Origin: Camillea tinctor
Taxonomy: Eukaryota; Ascomycota; Sordariomycetes; Xylariales; Xylariaceae
NCBI GenBank assembly: GCA_022578605.1
Contig: MU394055.1
Span: 66,902 to 130,901, forward strand
Direction of reading: 5' to 3'
DNA: 64,000 bases
The position numbers and the translations under genes are program-made. A model generated the notes under the pieces. That model saw only the letters and a program-made list of their open reading frames with translations. It searched no databases and had not been told where the DNA came from. Each line of letters starts with the position of its first letter. The stretch's first letter is position 1. Positions 44,101 through 54,310 of the stretch are shown here, piece after piece.

Positions 44101-44380
44101 TGGTGTCAAGTCGGAGTCCGAGACGAATAAAGAGGACGATGGTGGTGCGAGACCTCTCGATTCGGCTGTCCCAGGGATAAAGAAACACGTAAAAGAAGAA
44201 GAGGGGGTAGGGATAGAACAGGTGAAACCTTGCTCGCCGGTCATTGAGAAGGACCCCAAAACTTGGCTTCTGAGGGGTGATCCGAGTGCCGCTAAGGATG
44301 CAGCAGCAATTCCAATGAAGCGGGACAGGCAGTCTATTTCCATATGGATGTCTGACGATGATGAGACAGATGAACTATGA
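41198..44380 (+). CDS. SNF2-family ATPase, ERCC6L2/Rad26-like
   Basis: An intronless gene of 1060 aa; the start is taken at the first ATG of the frame. The N-terminal 120 residues are acidic and Lys/Arg/Ser-rich, with likely nuclear-localisation stretches. The helicase core follows: motif I GGILGDDMGLGKTVQVAAF (about residues 220-238), motif Ia LIICPGSLLQNW, motif II DECHSIKD, motif III GLTGTAIQN, motif V STKAGGVGLNIT and motif VI QAQDRAYRIGQ. A Cys-rich insertion (DTCACGSDNKKGWCCQ) between the two RecA lobes is typical of the ERCC6L2 branch rather than of Swi2 or Chd. These enzymes translocate on DNA and act in DNA repair and chromatin maintenance. The C-terminal 250 residues are low-complexity, with a conserved-looking helical stretch MQRQFCTMAQTFGFSTA. 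It converges on IMP3. Confidence 0.88.
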   Translation: MADVVSDDDFTTASEMSDKPDLTKPDKHKLDTITSSTVGNIEWSDHEDGPVDRSSKRRKAPSNKGSHSRSKRKSTARDRSSKAVKKRKKRRRSTDDSDISLSHSGSDSDSGSESPEKLLPEYFRTRREQFDENHRILREAGLRLPPDYSDLYFSDDERLGELEEKPQFGGTGIRPCQPYKDVVLKSSGGVIPASIAQYLRDYQIQGVQFLHELFVYQKGGILGDDMGLGKTVQVAAFLTAAFGKTGDRRDAKRMRKFRRAKNDWYPRVLIICPGSLLQNWKSELERWGWWEIDLYHGTSRDDVLGTARSGRLEIMITTYSTYRNSCEEVNRVPWDVVIADECHSIKDITAGITKTMNQVNALCRIGLTGTAIQNRYEELWALLNWTNPGRFGTMADWVTQICKPLTIGQSHDATLYQLSEARKTAKKLRFNLLPQFFLRRMKSLIADQLPKKNDRVVFCPLSSIQREAYENLLASPLVQFVLEAFDTCACGSDNKKGWCCQKVNSEGESWKPMVFPIVMSLQKLSNHFNLLIPRTADTIAKHQRQLKFLQAAMPRNWEEHYSSRESMLTLANQEYCGKWKVLKQLLKFWHDNGDKVLIFSHSVRLLRILQQLFNNTSYSVSYLDGSLKNEERQEIVDDFNSDPSKFVFLISTKAGGVGLNITSANKVVIMDPHWNPAYDLQAQDRAYRIGQVRDVDVYRLVSTGTIEEITYARQIYKQQQANIGYSASNERRYFKGVQQDKDRKGEIFGIHNLLTYNGDQGVLRDIVNKTNVAEARVGVKLMDINMEKVIEDAEDSQLIKKEEGSHDETGGLKHLSALLTREDNKNGILDGKNAKTKPKSDPIQAILTSVGVEYTHENSEVIGSSKVEDELSRQAEMATSPTGDMAELRALFFNSQDPSSAAALGLHDEYNPPEDVMQRQFCTMAQTFGFSTATDFALAVESMTQEQRRNCLDLFYKKRLEKLKNLAAGVKSESETNKEDDGGARPLDSAVPGIKKHVKEEEGVGIEQVKPCSPVIEKDPKTWLLRGDPSAAKDAAAIPMKRDRQSISIWMSDDDETDEL

Positions 44381-44744
44381 TTTTTGAAGTAATTTGATGA
44401 TACCCTTTTTTCGTTTCTTTTTTTCTTTGGTTTAATTGGTTCTGTTTGTATATTGCCGCCTTAGAGTGTACATAGGGAGAAGAGTGATTCAAAAGCGTGG
44501 AATTTCACTATTTGGGGAACTTTATGTTTATATATGCCTTCTGATAGGTCACGGCATCAATTTTAGAAATAATTAATATAGGCGTCCTAGAAGTTGACCC
44601 TAAAGTGTGTTGTGGAGGGCCTTGAGGACAATACCAATTAGGTTACCACTAACTATCATTCATCGAAACGCCGGAAAACGCCTTCCTATGCTACGATTTT
44701 CAAAACTCGCAGAAGATTCTGACCTCCTATATCCCAAAACGTGC
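44381..44744. other. Convergent 3' spacer
   Basis: A 364-bp spacer with T-rich stretches near 44405-44440, consistent with 3'-end processing signals of the SNF2 gene. Confidence 0.45.
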
Positions 44745-45924
44745 TCAAAGTAGCTCGAAGTCGTCGAGCTTGTCACGGTACTTCATGATATTCCGCTTGA
44801 TCTTGCTGCCCACGCTCCATGTCACGAAATCTTCCAGGTTCCTATTCAATGTAAAGTCAGTAGCAGCTCTTAATGAACAGAAATCTTGATAGCTCCGATC
44901 CAAAGTTCGCGTGAGGATAGGGATAGGGATAGGTGGATTGTTCCTTTTTCTCATTTACTAACCTTGTAACGAAGAAAGAAGGATCGGTGATGGTTTCCAC
45001 ACCCACTCGAACTGGGAGACCGTTAGTATCTCTGTCTGGACAAGGACAAACCGATGGTGTTTTCTTTTTGGTTAACTGACCGTGTCCTTGTTCTATCATC
45101 TAAACCTCACAATTAGCACCTCATCCTACTAACCCTCATGACGAGCGACGGGGGATCAGAAACTCACCTTCGTAGCAGCCTGCACAGTCTCAGCCACTAA
45201 ATAACAACACCCTCGTCAGTAAAAGCGCCCGTAGATCCTTCCTCCTCTAGAAAGCGAGCAACCTCTAAGACTTACTGCGCAGACGCGTCATGACGACGGG
45301 CAGCCGGCGCCGGGCCATGGCGGAGACAGTCACGCCGTTCTCGACGTTGCTCAGCTTGGAGGAGGACGACAGGATGCCCATGTCGTGTAGCTTGTTGAGC
45401 AGGAGTTCCTCGTGCTTCCTCCGGACCGGGTTGTCGGGAGGGAGCAGGCTGAGGCGGTGGGCGAGCTGGCGGAGAGACTGGTTTTGGGGAGGGTTAGATA
45501 TGTTAGCGTATGCTGAGCATGAGCATACAGTTTTATTTGTTGGAAGCACTCACGCCACATAGTCGGTTACTGCGATGCGATTGTTAGTGGAGATGCCAGC
45601 TTATGCCTAGGAACCTTGGTATGTATGGGTTTCCACTCACTATTTATGGTAGTCTTCAGGCTTCTGGATCACTGCTGGGTGTTAGAGGATTCATCTCATC
45701 TCAATAATGAAGACTGTGACGTACTATATCTACGAGCCACGGCAGCCTATTTGATATCATGGGTTAGCCAGATCATCCATGGAATATATAAACCGCCTTC
45801 ATTGTCTAAAGATACGGCATCAATTCATCTCACTCACATCTCTATGATCGTTATCGGATTTCCATGTTATGAAATCTGTCTTTCGGAGCAGTTTCTGCTC
45901 GTGATGCTTGAGTTTCCTGACCAT
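44745..45924 (-). CDS. IMP3: U3 small nucleolar ribonucleoprotein Imp3
   Basis: Nine exons: 45924-45838, 45746-45725, 45671-45641, 45569-45554, 45477-45276, 45196-45168, 45099-45081, 45011-44963 and 44841-44745. The product is 183 aa, the same length as yeast Imp3. It starts [18 protein letters not shown] and contains [38 protein letters not shown] and the S4 RNA-binding motif [20 protein letters not shown]. It ends [20 protein letters not shown] plus KLDDFELL. Imp3 joins the U3 snoRNP of the small-subunit processome and helps pair U3 with pre-rRNA in the nucleolus. Four exons are only 16-29 nt, and nothing of the gene is recognisable in a simple frame scan except the 202-nt exon. It is divergent from the mitochondrial S18 gene. 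Confidence 0.95.
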
Positions 45925-46345
45925 GATGGTTGGTTTATCCGCTTTATTCGGTTATAAACCAACTCGTGTTTCTGGAGGTCGAAGCTATGGGTTTTTTCTT
46001 ATCGATGAGATTGAAATCAAGTCTTTGGACTTGTTCACTTTTCTTAAGATCCAGAACTTTTTTTAACGGTATCCACATTTACTATTAAAAAAATAAGAAG
46101 CATGGACCCCCCTGCAGAAGCTCCGTCATACAACGCTATCCCAAGCCAGGGCTAGTCCACTCGCTGACTCGCAACTTTAAGTATAATTTTCTGACGGAGC
46201 TCTAGTTTTGCCGATATTCCACCTCTAGTACATGTACACTAAAATTCAATTGAAGCTCTCCGAGACCTGACTTTGGGAATAGCGACTCTTGTAAACCGAG
46301 CAGACCTTTCAATTGGAGTGATAATAACAACATACTCAACCCACC
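45925..46345. promoter_or_regulatory. Divergent promoter IMP3 / mitochondrial S18
   Basis: A 421-bp interval with two ribosome-related genes transcribed outward, a candidate co-regulated bidirectional promoter. Confidence 0.55.
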
Positions 46346-47247
46346 ATGCTGCCGAGAGTGCCTCTCCTAGCCGCTATACGGCGACCTGCCGCCCTCCTCA
46401 TGGCCCCGAGCGCCTCTCTCTCCACAACTCCATCATCACAAGCCGGTACAAACCCCACCATCACCATCACCACCACCAACCACTACACCACCCATCCTCA
46501 CCCCAACCCCCCAATTCCCAACTAACCTCCTCCCCTTCCCCTCTAGTACGCAACGACTCCGCCACCGCCACCTCCTCGATCCTCAACATCGACGGCGATA
46601 CTTCCTCCCCGCCGCGCGACCCCACCGACTCGACCGAGAGAGCCTACCGCGTTTTCGAGCGCATCAGCACAGGCGCGCGGTACGAGCGGGGGTCTGCCGA
46701 CCAGCGCAGCCGCATGGAGGACAGCCTGCGGGAGCGCAGCCGCGACGACGAGTACGCGCGGCAGATGCTGCGGCGCTGGCGCTTCGGCGACGTCTACACG
46801 CCGCGCGACCTGGGCCCCGGCGAGATGAGCAAGTGGCGCCGCGCCTCGCCCCGCAAGGTCGACCTCGTCGACATGCTGGGCTTGCGCCCCCTGGATATGT
46901 ATAAGGTAAGTTTATACATATATATATATACATTCATAATTTACATAGGAGAGCGGGAACTTTCAGAAAGAGAGCGCGCTAATCTTGAGGATCTCTTTCT
47001 TTCCTCTTTTGTATAGAACTTTAGCGTCATCTCCGAATTCATGACCCCGCACGGCCGTATAAGAAAGTCCATCGACACCGGACTGCGGCCGCCGAACCAG
47101 AGGAAAATGGCCAAGGCCATCCGGAGGGCTATCGGATTGGGTATCCACCCTAGTGTACACCAACACCCCGAGTTACTAGAAAGGACGGCTGAGAGGAGAC
47201 ACGAGCAGAACCAGGCAACCTTGAACAAGGGGCTCAACTGGATCTAA
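46346..47247 (+). CDS. RSM18: Mitochondrial small-subunit ribosomal protein bS18m
   Basis: Three exons: 46346-46445, 46547-46905 and 47017-47247, giving 229 aa. The N-terminus MLPRVPLLAAIRRPAALLMA is Arg-rich and lacks acids, as in mitochondrial presequences. The conserved S18 core is YTPRDLGPGEMSKWRR, then the rRNA-binding segment NFSVISEFMTPHGRIRKS and LRPPNQRKMAKAIRRAIGLG. The long N-terminal extension is typical of fungal mitochondrial S18. The second exon is GC-rich, unlike its flanks. Confidence 0.9.
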
Positions 47248-47289
47248 GAGAGAAATCAGGGAATGATGAGATTGTACAATAGCACATGC

Positions 47290-47332
47290 AATGCTATTCT
47301 TCCTTTTTCTTTTTCTTTTTCTTTTTTTTTTC
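47290..47332 (+). repeat. Polypyrimidine (CTTTTT)n tract
   Basis: Repeated CTTTTT units and a T run just downstream of the S18 stop codon, within the 164-bp convergent spacer. Confidence 0.7.
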
Positions 47333-47411
47333 AAGTTCCCCTACCGTGAAATATATACAACTCTCAATGATCATGTACATATGTATAAAAAAAAGTCATT
47401 GTACAGATCAT

Positions 47412-49924
47412 TCACGCTCTCCACGGTCGAGTGATCCTATATCGCGGCGCACCTATATCGGCTGTTCTCCTGCGGTACTTCTGACGCATCGTTGCCCACG
47501 CCTCACCATAATCCTGCTTTGCCCATTCTTCGAATTCATCTCTCAAGTGCCGAAGACGGAACGCGTTAATTGTGTATGCAAGGCTAGATACTTGATTAGT
47601 TTTATGTGGCGACGCCGTGACCAAACGGGCCGGATAACTTACGTCTCTGCATCAGGCCGTATCCCCACTTCATCCTGCATGTTGTCCAAAAGGTATTTGA
47701 CATCCTCTATATGGCTATGTGCTGCCAGGGATGTCACGTAGGCCACGTATACGTTCACGGGCACTTCGATATCCAGATTTTTGATCTTCTGCCAGAGTTC
47801 CCTCGAGGGTCCGTCGCCTCTGGATGTGGCTTGGTACGCTCGGAAGACAAGCTCGAGCGTTGCATACGATGGTCCCTCGGGAGATCTTGTGATCTCCTGC
47901 CAGAACTCCAATGCCTTATACGGCGCACCGCATGCGATGTATGCTATCATCAACCCGTTATACAGCATAGTGTTAGGCTGGATGGTAGGGTCCATCTTCA
48001 ACATGTTATGGATCGTTCTTAGACTTTCCGGGTCTGCGGCGCGCCCGATGCCCTGCAGAGCACGGGTGTATACCCGCTCGTCCGGACGGAATGCGCGGTT
48101 CTTGTGTGCGCGCATGTGGCCGAAAACATGGCAGGCCATGTCCGAACGCCGTCGGTCAAAAAAGGTGTCCATGATCCGAAGTCGATCTTCAACTTCTAGC
48201 TCAGGGAAGAATTGGCGGAGCAATGCATATGCATCCCAGATTCGCGCCGTGCTGTTCTTCTCGTCCAAGCAATAACCTACCAATGTCTTATAAACCGTCT
48301 GGCGTTCGTGTATACTGTATTGAAGCGTGTGCAGAGATAGGGTATCTATTACTTCGAGCGATTCGTCATTCTTTAGGAAGGTTAAGCAGATAGCTGCCAC
48401 TGTTTCGGGCTCCACGGTAACACGGCGCTGCTCCAAATAGCTAGTGACCTCCAGGACGCGCTCGTAGATGGGTTTTGGCGCTTGGCATAAGGCCCTAATG
48501 AAGCGGTTCAATGTAGCCATCTCCCTGTCCTTGTATGTTTCTTCTAAGCCTTGAAGTGCTTGAAATGCTCGATAAGCACCGTCTAGATCACCCGCGAGTA
48601 TGCGGTATTCCATCCGCAGAATATGTGTCTTGAAATTTGGTGTAAATCCCAGCTTTTCCGACAAGGACATGAATCGCTCAGCCATATATGGATCATTCTT
48701 GTCAATAGAAACTCTGAGAAGTCCGTTTATACTGCCGATATTGGGCTGAGAAGTCGGCGCATCTTTAGTCTGTTCGTATGCAACCTGGAACATATGCTCG
48801 AGATGCTCATTCCCTTTTCCATGGAGAAGCACAGCCCACTGGAAAGCTGTATCCCAGCAAGACTTATGCCCCCGCAGAGGGCCGGTTTCCAGCCTCGAGA
48901 GGAGATTTTTGAAGATACCTCCGGCCCATTCTTCTTGCTTGTTTCGCAAGGCGAACTTGAGAATTTCATAATACGTTGCAGGTGACGGAGGCAGCTCGTG
49001 ACTGATAGACTTTTGAAACCAGCGTTTAGTCTGGGTCACATCATCTCTCCGGGCAAAGAATGTAGACACAACTCCATGCATAGCCGGGTCAAAGTCCAAG
49101 CCGGCTTTCTGCGCTTGGGAGACAGTGTCCAACAACTCCTCTTGGCGATCTTCTTTGGCAAGACCCCTTATAACAGGCATCCACATATGCAGGGAACGAT
49201 TGGAATCAAGTTTAGATTCCTTTAATTTCGACCAATATTCCAGCAATAGGTCTCGCGCTTCAAGAGCCTCGCCGTACTGAGCCAGCGCCGATAGCAGTGG
49301 ATAAAGATCCTTCGCATACCCAGGTGCTTCTAGATTCTTCAGCTTGACCTTCATTCTTATATTATCAAAGGGGCGAGCCCGAAACCCTAGTGCTTTCCTC
49401 CTAATTTCGCTATAAAGTGCCCGGCTAAGTTTAAGATGCTCGGTAAAATTGTCCCTCGGTGGCTTCGTGAGACAATCTCTAGCTAACCGGAGATCGTCAG
49501 CCGAGAGTTGGGCATTGTCGGCCTCGTCAGAATTCTCAGTTCGGAAGAGATATCGTAATACTCGGAGAGCACAAGTGGCTTGGGTGGAGTTCACCACCCT
49601 GCCGTTCTTGGCCTTATATTCGAAGAATTCGCGCCAGGCGGTTACGAGCTCGGACGCGGTGGGAGGTCGGGTGCTATTGTTCGCGGCAGCACCATATCGA
49701 AGGAGAGTGTCGTAGCCGGGCTCGGCCTCAAGCTCTTTTAGCACACGAGGGGGCTTCTGGAAGAGCTTGAAGAAAGTTCTCCTTTGATGGACTCCGGCAA
49801 CCCGACAGACTACGGGATGTGCGCGAAGGGTAGGGCGGGCAAGGCCGGGGCGGGTAGAGAGGACGGCCGATGCCCTGTTGGCAAGCAGTCGTCGCAAGAC
49901 ATGGCGAGTCAATTGCGCCCGCAT
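47412..49924 (-). CDS. Mitochondrial pentatricopeptide-repeat protein (CIA84-like)
   Basis: Two exons, 49924-47643 and 47583-47412, giving 817 aa. The first 60 residues are Arg/Ala/Leu-rich and nearly free of acids (MRAQLTRHVLRRLLANRASA), a mitochondrial presequence. HQRRTFFKLFQKPPRVLKEL follows. The body is all-helical with PPR-like pairs, for example SINGLLRVSIDKNDPYMAER, MLYNGLMIAYIACGAPYKAL and NVYVAYVTSLAAHSHIEDVK. The architecture resembles fungal complex I intermediate-associated protein 84, but an RNA-processing PPR factor is also possible. The C-terminus is basic (MRQKYRRRTADIG). It converges on the S18 gene. Confidence 0.8.
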
Positions 49925-50126
49925 AATTGGTAGTAAGAACTATGTGTCGGAAGTACTACATAGTTATTAGCTTTCAATTGATATATATATTTTTCCGAGA
50001 CAAATTGACTCGCCTGTGCATGGCTAAAGCTGCCGAGAGGGGGGCTTTAAGGTGGGAAGATGAAGTGAGTAAAGTTGAAGCTCTCATCTATTAAGGTGGT
50101 GCAGTGTAATGAACTTCTATGGAGAC

Positions 50127-50136
50127 TACCTAGGTA
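50127..50136. repeat. TACCTAGGTA palindrome, copy 7
   Basis: Exact 10-bp intergenic copy about 200 bp upstream of the PPR gene. Confidence 0.8.
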
Positions 50137-51180
50137 CTTAATTACTTATTACTAGTGTTGCTGGTTATCTAAGATAAGTGAAGAGTGAGGCACATTACAC
50201 AAGAGAAAAAAAATGTATGGAAAGCTTCGGCGGCGCGTCATTCTTGGCTCTGCAAACCCCACCATTACTTACTTTTGGGTACATAAGATGTGAGCCAATT
50301 CTCTGCCTGTCTGTATGTACTGTACTAATCTACAGACTTTGGTTAACTCTCTTATCGACAGGTGGCTGGCACTTGTCATCATCCTCACTGGAACCCCCTT
50401 TGCCCCTTTTAGACATTAATCAATTTCTATACAGAGTAAGTTTTATTAGTTATAATTGATTGATTCATATCAATGTGTATCACCTCCTATAACGTCAACC
50501 ACCTACCTATACAGGGACAATTAGACAGAACGTCAGCGGGAAAATCCGTGTCTTGTTTCAGCAACAAATGTTAAGACCATCAACCTCACCAACCCCCTTA
50601 CCTAAATGATCCTCGTCCTCAACCACAAACGCCTCAGGTATAGTCGTAAAGTATCCCAGACAAGAAGTCTATACAAGTTGACTAATCTTCTATAGAGGCG
50701 ACTCGGGCGACTTTAATTGTATGAAGGAATCATTAATATAATAATATACTGTAGGTCCTGCAAAATTGTTGCTTACCTCTTAAACTATAACAATTCCCTA
50801 ATATCAATGTTGACTGAGATTTGTTCCATCCTTTCCATTATACTTAGGTAGACACAATAACATCTCTTAACTTTCTACAATACATAGGAATGCACATTTA
50901 ACGGTGATCCAGTCGCGTTGAGTGATATGAAGTATGCAGATTTATAGGGGGCGCTCTTAACAAACTATGCTATACAAGTCTTGTCCCACGTTGTTTTTGA
51001 ATAGTGGTTCATATTAAATCACTGAATCAACTTACGCAGTAATACATGGGGAAATTGCTTAGACCTACTTCTGTCCATTTATTGTCCAAATGTTTCTGGA
51101 ATAATTAACTAGAAATAAACAGAAATACATAGTATCCGTGATTCTGGAAAAAAAGGTCTTGCTAATCTAAACCATTCTGC

Positions 51181-51199
51181 AAAAAAAAAAAAAAAAAAA
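51181..51199. repeat. Poly-A tract (about 19 A)
   Basis: The longest homopolymer in the window. It could mark the tail of an old retroposed copy, but no target-site duplication was established. Confidence 0.7.
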
Positions 51200-52085
51200 C
51201 CCTTATGTATATTCAACTTCACCACATCTTTACTGCTACGTCTTTTGGAGAAAACTAACTTATTACTTTTGCTAGTAAATAATAAGAGCACTGGTGGAGC
51301 AACTTCTATAACAGCTTTATTTAGACCATCACTCGCCCCTTTCTTTCTATCTTGGTTAGCTGCCCAATACAATAGTAGAGTTGGTTTCAACAAAGATCTG
51401 TCCAACCCTCAACGACAGTCATAGTTCCAGTTGGCCTCCATAAGGAGCCAAGCCCAGGCCAGAAAACAGAGCAAAAAGCTCTTTGTACATATACGGACTG
51501 TGCTACGTCGCGTGGCCCCTGGGTAGGTAGCATATTTTCTCGCGCGATAAAAAACAACAAATATGTTTCCTTCATTCAGGGCTTGCATCGTGATATCCTC
51601 ATTGCATATGCATACAACACCAACTTTGAATGTTGAGTAGATTTTTATAAATGCCTCACTGGGTGAACATAATATGTATTCCGTTCATTCATCTCATAAG
51701 TATAGATTTCCAGGCTCAGGGCCAGAGAGATCTATGCGTGATAATAATTACCTTTTTGAGTCATACGCGAGGAGAATATAATTCCACTATCTTTCATTGT
51801 ATCAGTTGGCCTACTGATTTGCCTAGGCACGCTGCTTACCCCGACGATCAAGCTGAAGTGTGCTCGCGATAGCATCCAGGCTCGAAAAACCTCTAGGAAG
51901 TAGGATTTACTATGTACATGAGGAATTAAACAACATTTGTAGAATATAGCGGCACGGGTACTCTGAGATATGGGGTCTGAGACAATGATTTAGGTGATAA
52001 TGAAAACGCCATTTCCCTCCCAGGAACTGCATTTTTCAAAGAGCCCTACATGCATACCTTATGGGCATGGCTGATCCTTCCTATA

Positions 52086-52255
52086 CTAGTAGATGTAGTC
52101 ATAGCCGCCTCCCTGCTTGTGATGTTTGTGATCACCACCTGCGATCAACCCCTTTCCAAGCAATAACTCATAGCACTTCTCCTGAATCGGTTTGATGTTG
52201 GTGCTAATAACGAGCTGGAGGTATAGGGTATCCAGGCTCGAGAGAAACGTTCCCA
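52086..52255 (-). CDS. Possible terminal exon of an unrecognised gene
   Basis: A 170-nt stretch preceded by an acceptor-like CTAAG. It reads with a leading two-base phase into a helical segment (LDTLYLQLVISTNIKPIQEK) and ends in a His/Gly/Tyr-rich tail, GGDHKHHKQGGGYDYIY, then TAG. The composition looks protein-like, but I could not connect it to upstream exons with confidence. It may be the 3' end of a multi-exon gene, a relic or chance. Confidence 0.2.
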
Positions 52256-54310
52256 CTTAGTAGAGTCTATGCCAGCTAAACTAGAAGTAAACGAACGAAG
52301 CCATGTAACGTTTTTCGGGGGAAGGTATGGGCTGAAGACGCGGACTCCGCTACGATTCTTTACCAGGGACGTGTCCTTGGGCCCTGGTGGCCCCAACTTT
52401 ATCGTCAAAGCACGGCAACTTGCTTATTACCATCAAATAGTACTCCCATTGAGGTTAGACTTCAGCTATTATTCAAACCATATTGGGATGAAGGCCTTCC
52501 CACGCGACAAACGTCATATAACAACCCCAGTACTGATACTACCCAGTGATGCCATTACTATTACGTAGCCCTGTTCGATTCTGCGTTTACTCTTCATAAC
52601 AAAATTTTCCCGATTACTGATACCCATTCAAGTGCAAAGAGCTACAGAATTAATCTTTTGCACGCTAATCAATAGAGTAATTACCCGGTCATGTGCTTCT
52701 CGGTTTTCTCGGGGACCTCCACAAGGAGGCATCCCTACATTCAAAAACACCCTGTTTTCGTAGCTTCACACAAGATAGTAGTAGTAGTTTTGAACAGGAT
52801 GTGTGTGAACTTGATAGCAAACATATTCAGACGTACACTAAATAGAGGGGGAGGGGGAGGTGGCTGGCCGTGTAACGCTTAAAAGGCTGTGATATCTGTC
52901 GTTAGACTCTCTTGGTGGCTTATAGAATCCTGCCAGGGCCTCCGATCTGCGTTTACACAACGACTATCTAAGCCCTTAACTCGGCGCCGTCCCTCGGGGT
53001 AGAAAGGCTGAAGGTAAGGAATACGCATAAATGTTAGACATGTCATAATATTGCAGATATCACAATGGGGTACTGGAACAATGCCAATCGTAAAGCCGGT
53101 TCTTCGCCGAGACAACACGATGGCTTGTGATTTCAAAACGCCTAGGCGCTTGGGGCCGGGTTGAGGGCAGTAAGAGCCAGCTCGGATTGTGAAGAATGCC
53201 ACCTCTACACGGTGCTCGTGGAGGGCAAGTAAATGAAGCTAGGGAGTAGTGGCGTCAAAACAATCCCTAGTCCACTCGGGTAGATCATAGTCCGTGCTGC
53301 TAGACACGAATCCAGGCTAGCTACTTGGGTTCATTTCTTATGCTCTATTTCACAAATCATAGATAATTTCAAATATGAACATGGGCAGGGCCGTTGTCCT
53401 GTGTTAAATTAAGAAAGACTTAGCATATCAGTCTAGATATGCAGTCATAGATTATGAAAAGGGTCTATGTAACATCGTCTTGTGTACGTAATGCAAAACA
53501 TACCGAGCATTTGGTATAATGCCGATCTACAGATCTATGTTAGAACTAACCATCAGGACCAAATGACAATTGGTCACTATCGAATATTTGAAAGCTTGGT
53601 ACCTGCGCCGGCAACCAAACCAAACCGACTAGGCCATTTTTAGTTTCGGCAGTCCCAGGCCCCAGGGATTCTGACACTCAGACCCAGGAACTTGAATAGG
53701 TTGTGGGTGTGGTTGTGGGTTTCGGTTACGATTACCGTACGCCAGATCTCGAGATCCCTAGAATGTGACTTCAAAAACTGGAACAGAGACCATAGGTTAT
53801 ATTGTTGTTTAGGGAGGCATATTACTACACATGGAGAGGGGTTCACTGTTCTGACTTGGACGCGAGCCCTGCCATGCTTTCTAGCGGCAGGGGCCGAGTC
53901 TCAGCTGAAATCTGAATGCACACAGACTACAAGATGCCAGATGCTTGTGATATATAGCTAGCCGTTTTTCTTAATACGGGGTAGCTAGATGAGGCCAGCC
54001 AGCCCAGGAACACACGCTAGACAGGTGAATAGACTCACACTATCGAAAACTTCTTCGGGCCTTTGCCATATTTTTTCTCCTCTGCGCTTGGCGAACGACG
54101 TGGGGTTAGCATTCCACTTAATGCTTCACGTGGGAAATTTTCTTAGATCGGAGATCGTGTGTGTATAGTGCATACCTGTCAGGTCGACTATAATATAAGA
54201 GGATCGCCTAGTTGCCTGTGGAGGTTGTTCCAAGTCCTCGGGCGTATAATCGTTTTTTTCCAACAACCCGACCTCTCACCTATACACTCCTTGCCTATAG
54301 TCCTCACACG

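Larger units (their letters stand above)
49925..54310. other. Gene-poor 4.4-kb region
   Basis: No complete gene could be supported. It holds a TACCTAGGTA palindrome (50127-50136), a poly-A tract near 51181-51199 and one candidate orphan terminal exon on the minus strand (52086-52255). Many short unrelated frames and an AT-rich first half suggest old repeat-derived DNA. Confidence 0.45.

Noticed and set aside
46664..46933. Antisense Cys/Arg-rich frame over the S18 exon
   Set aside because: Composition follows the complementary GC-rich coding exon; no start or splice support.
51109..51405. Frame ending near the poly-A tract, considered as a retroelement remnant
   Set aside because: No reverse-transcriptase, integrase or endonuclease motif is visible, and no target-site duplication was established.
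52879..53202. 107-codon minus-strand frame
   Set aside because: No family signature and no splice partner.
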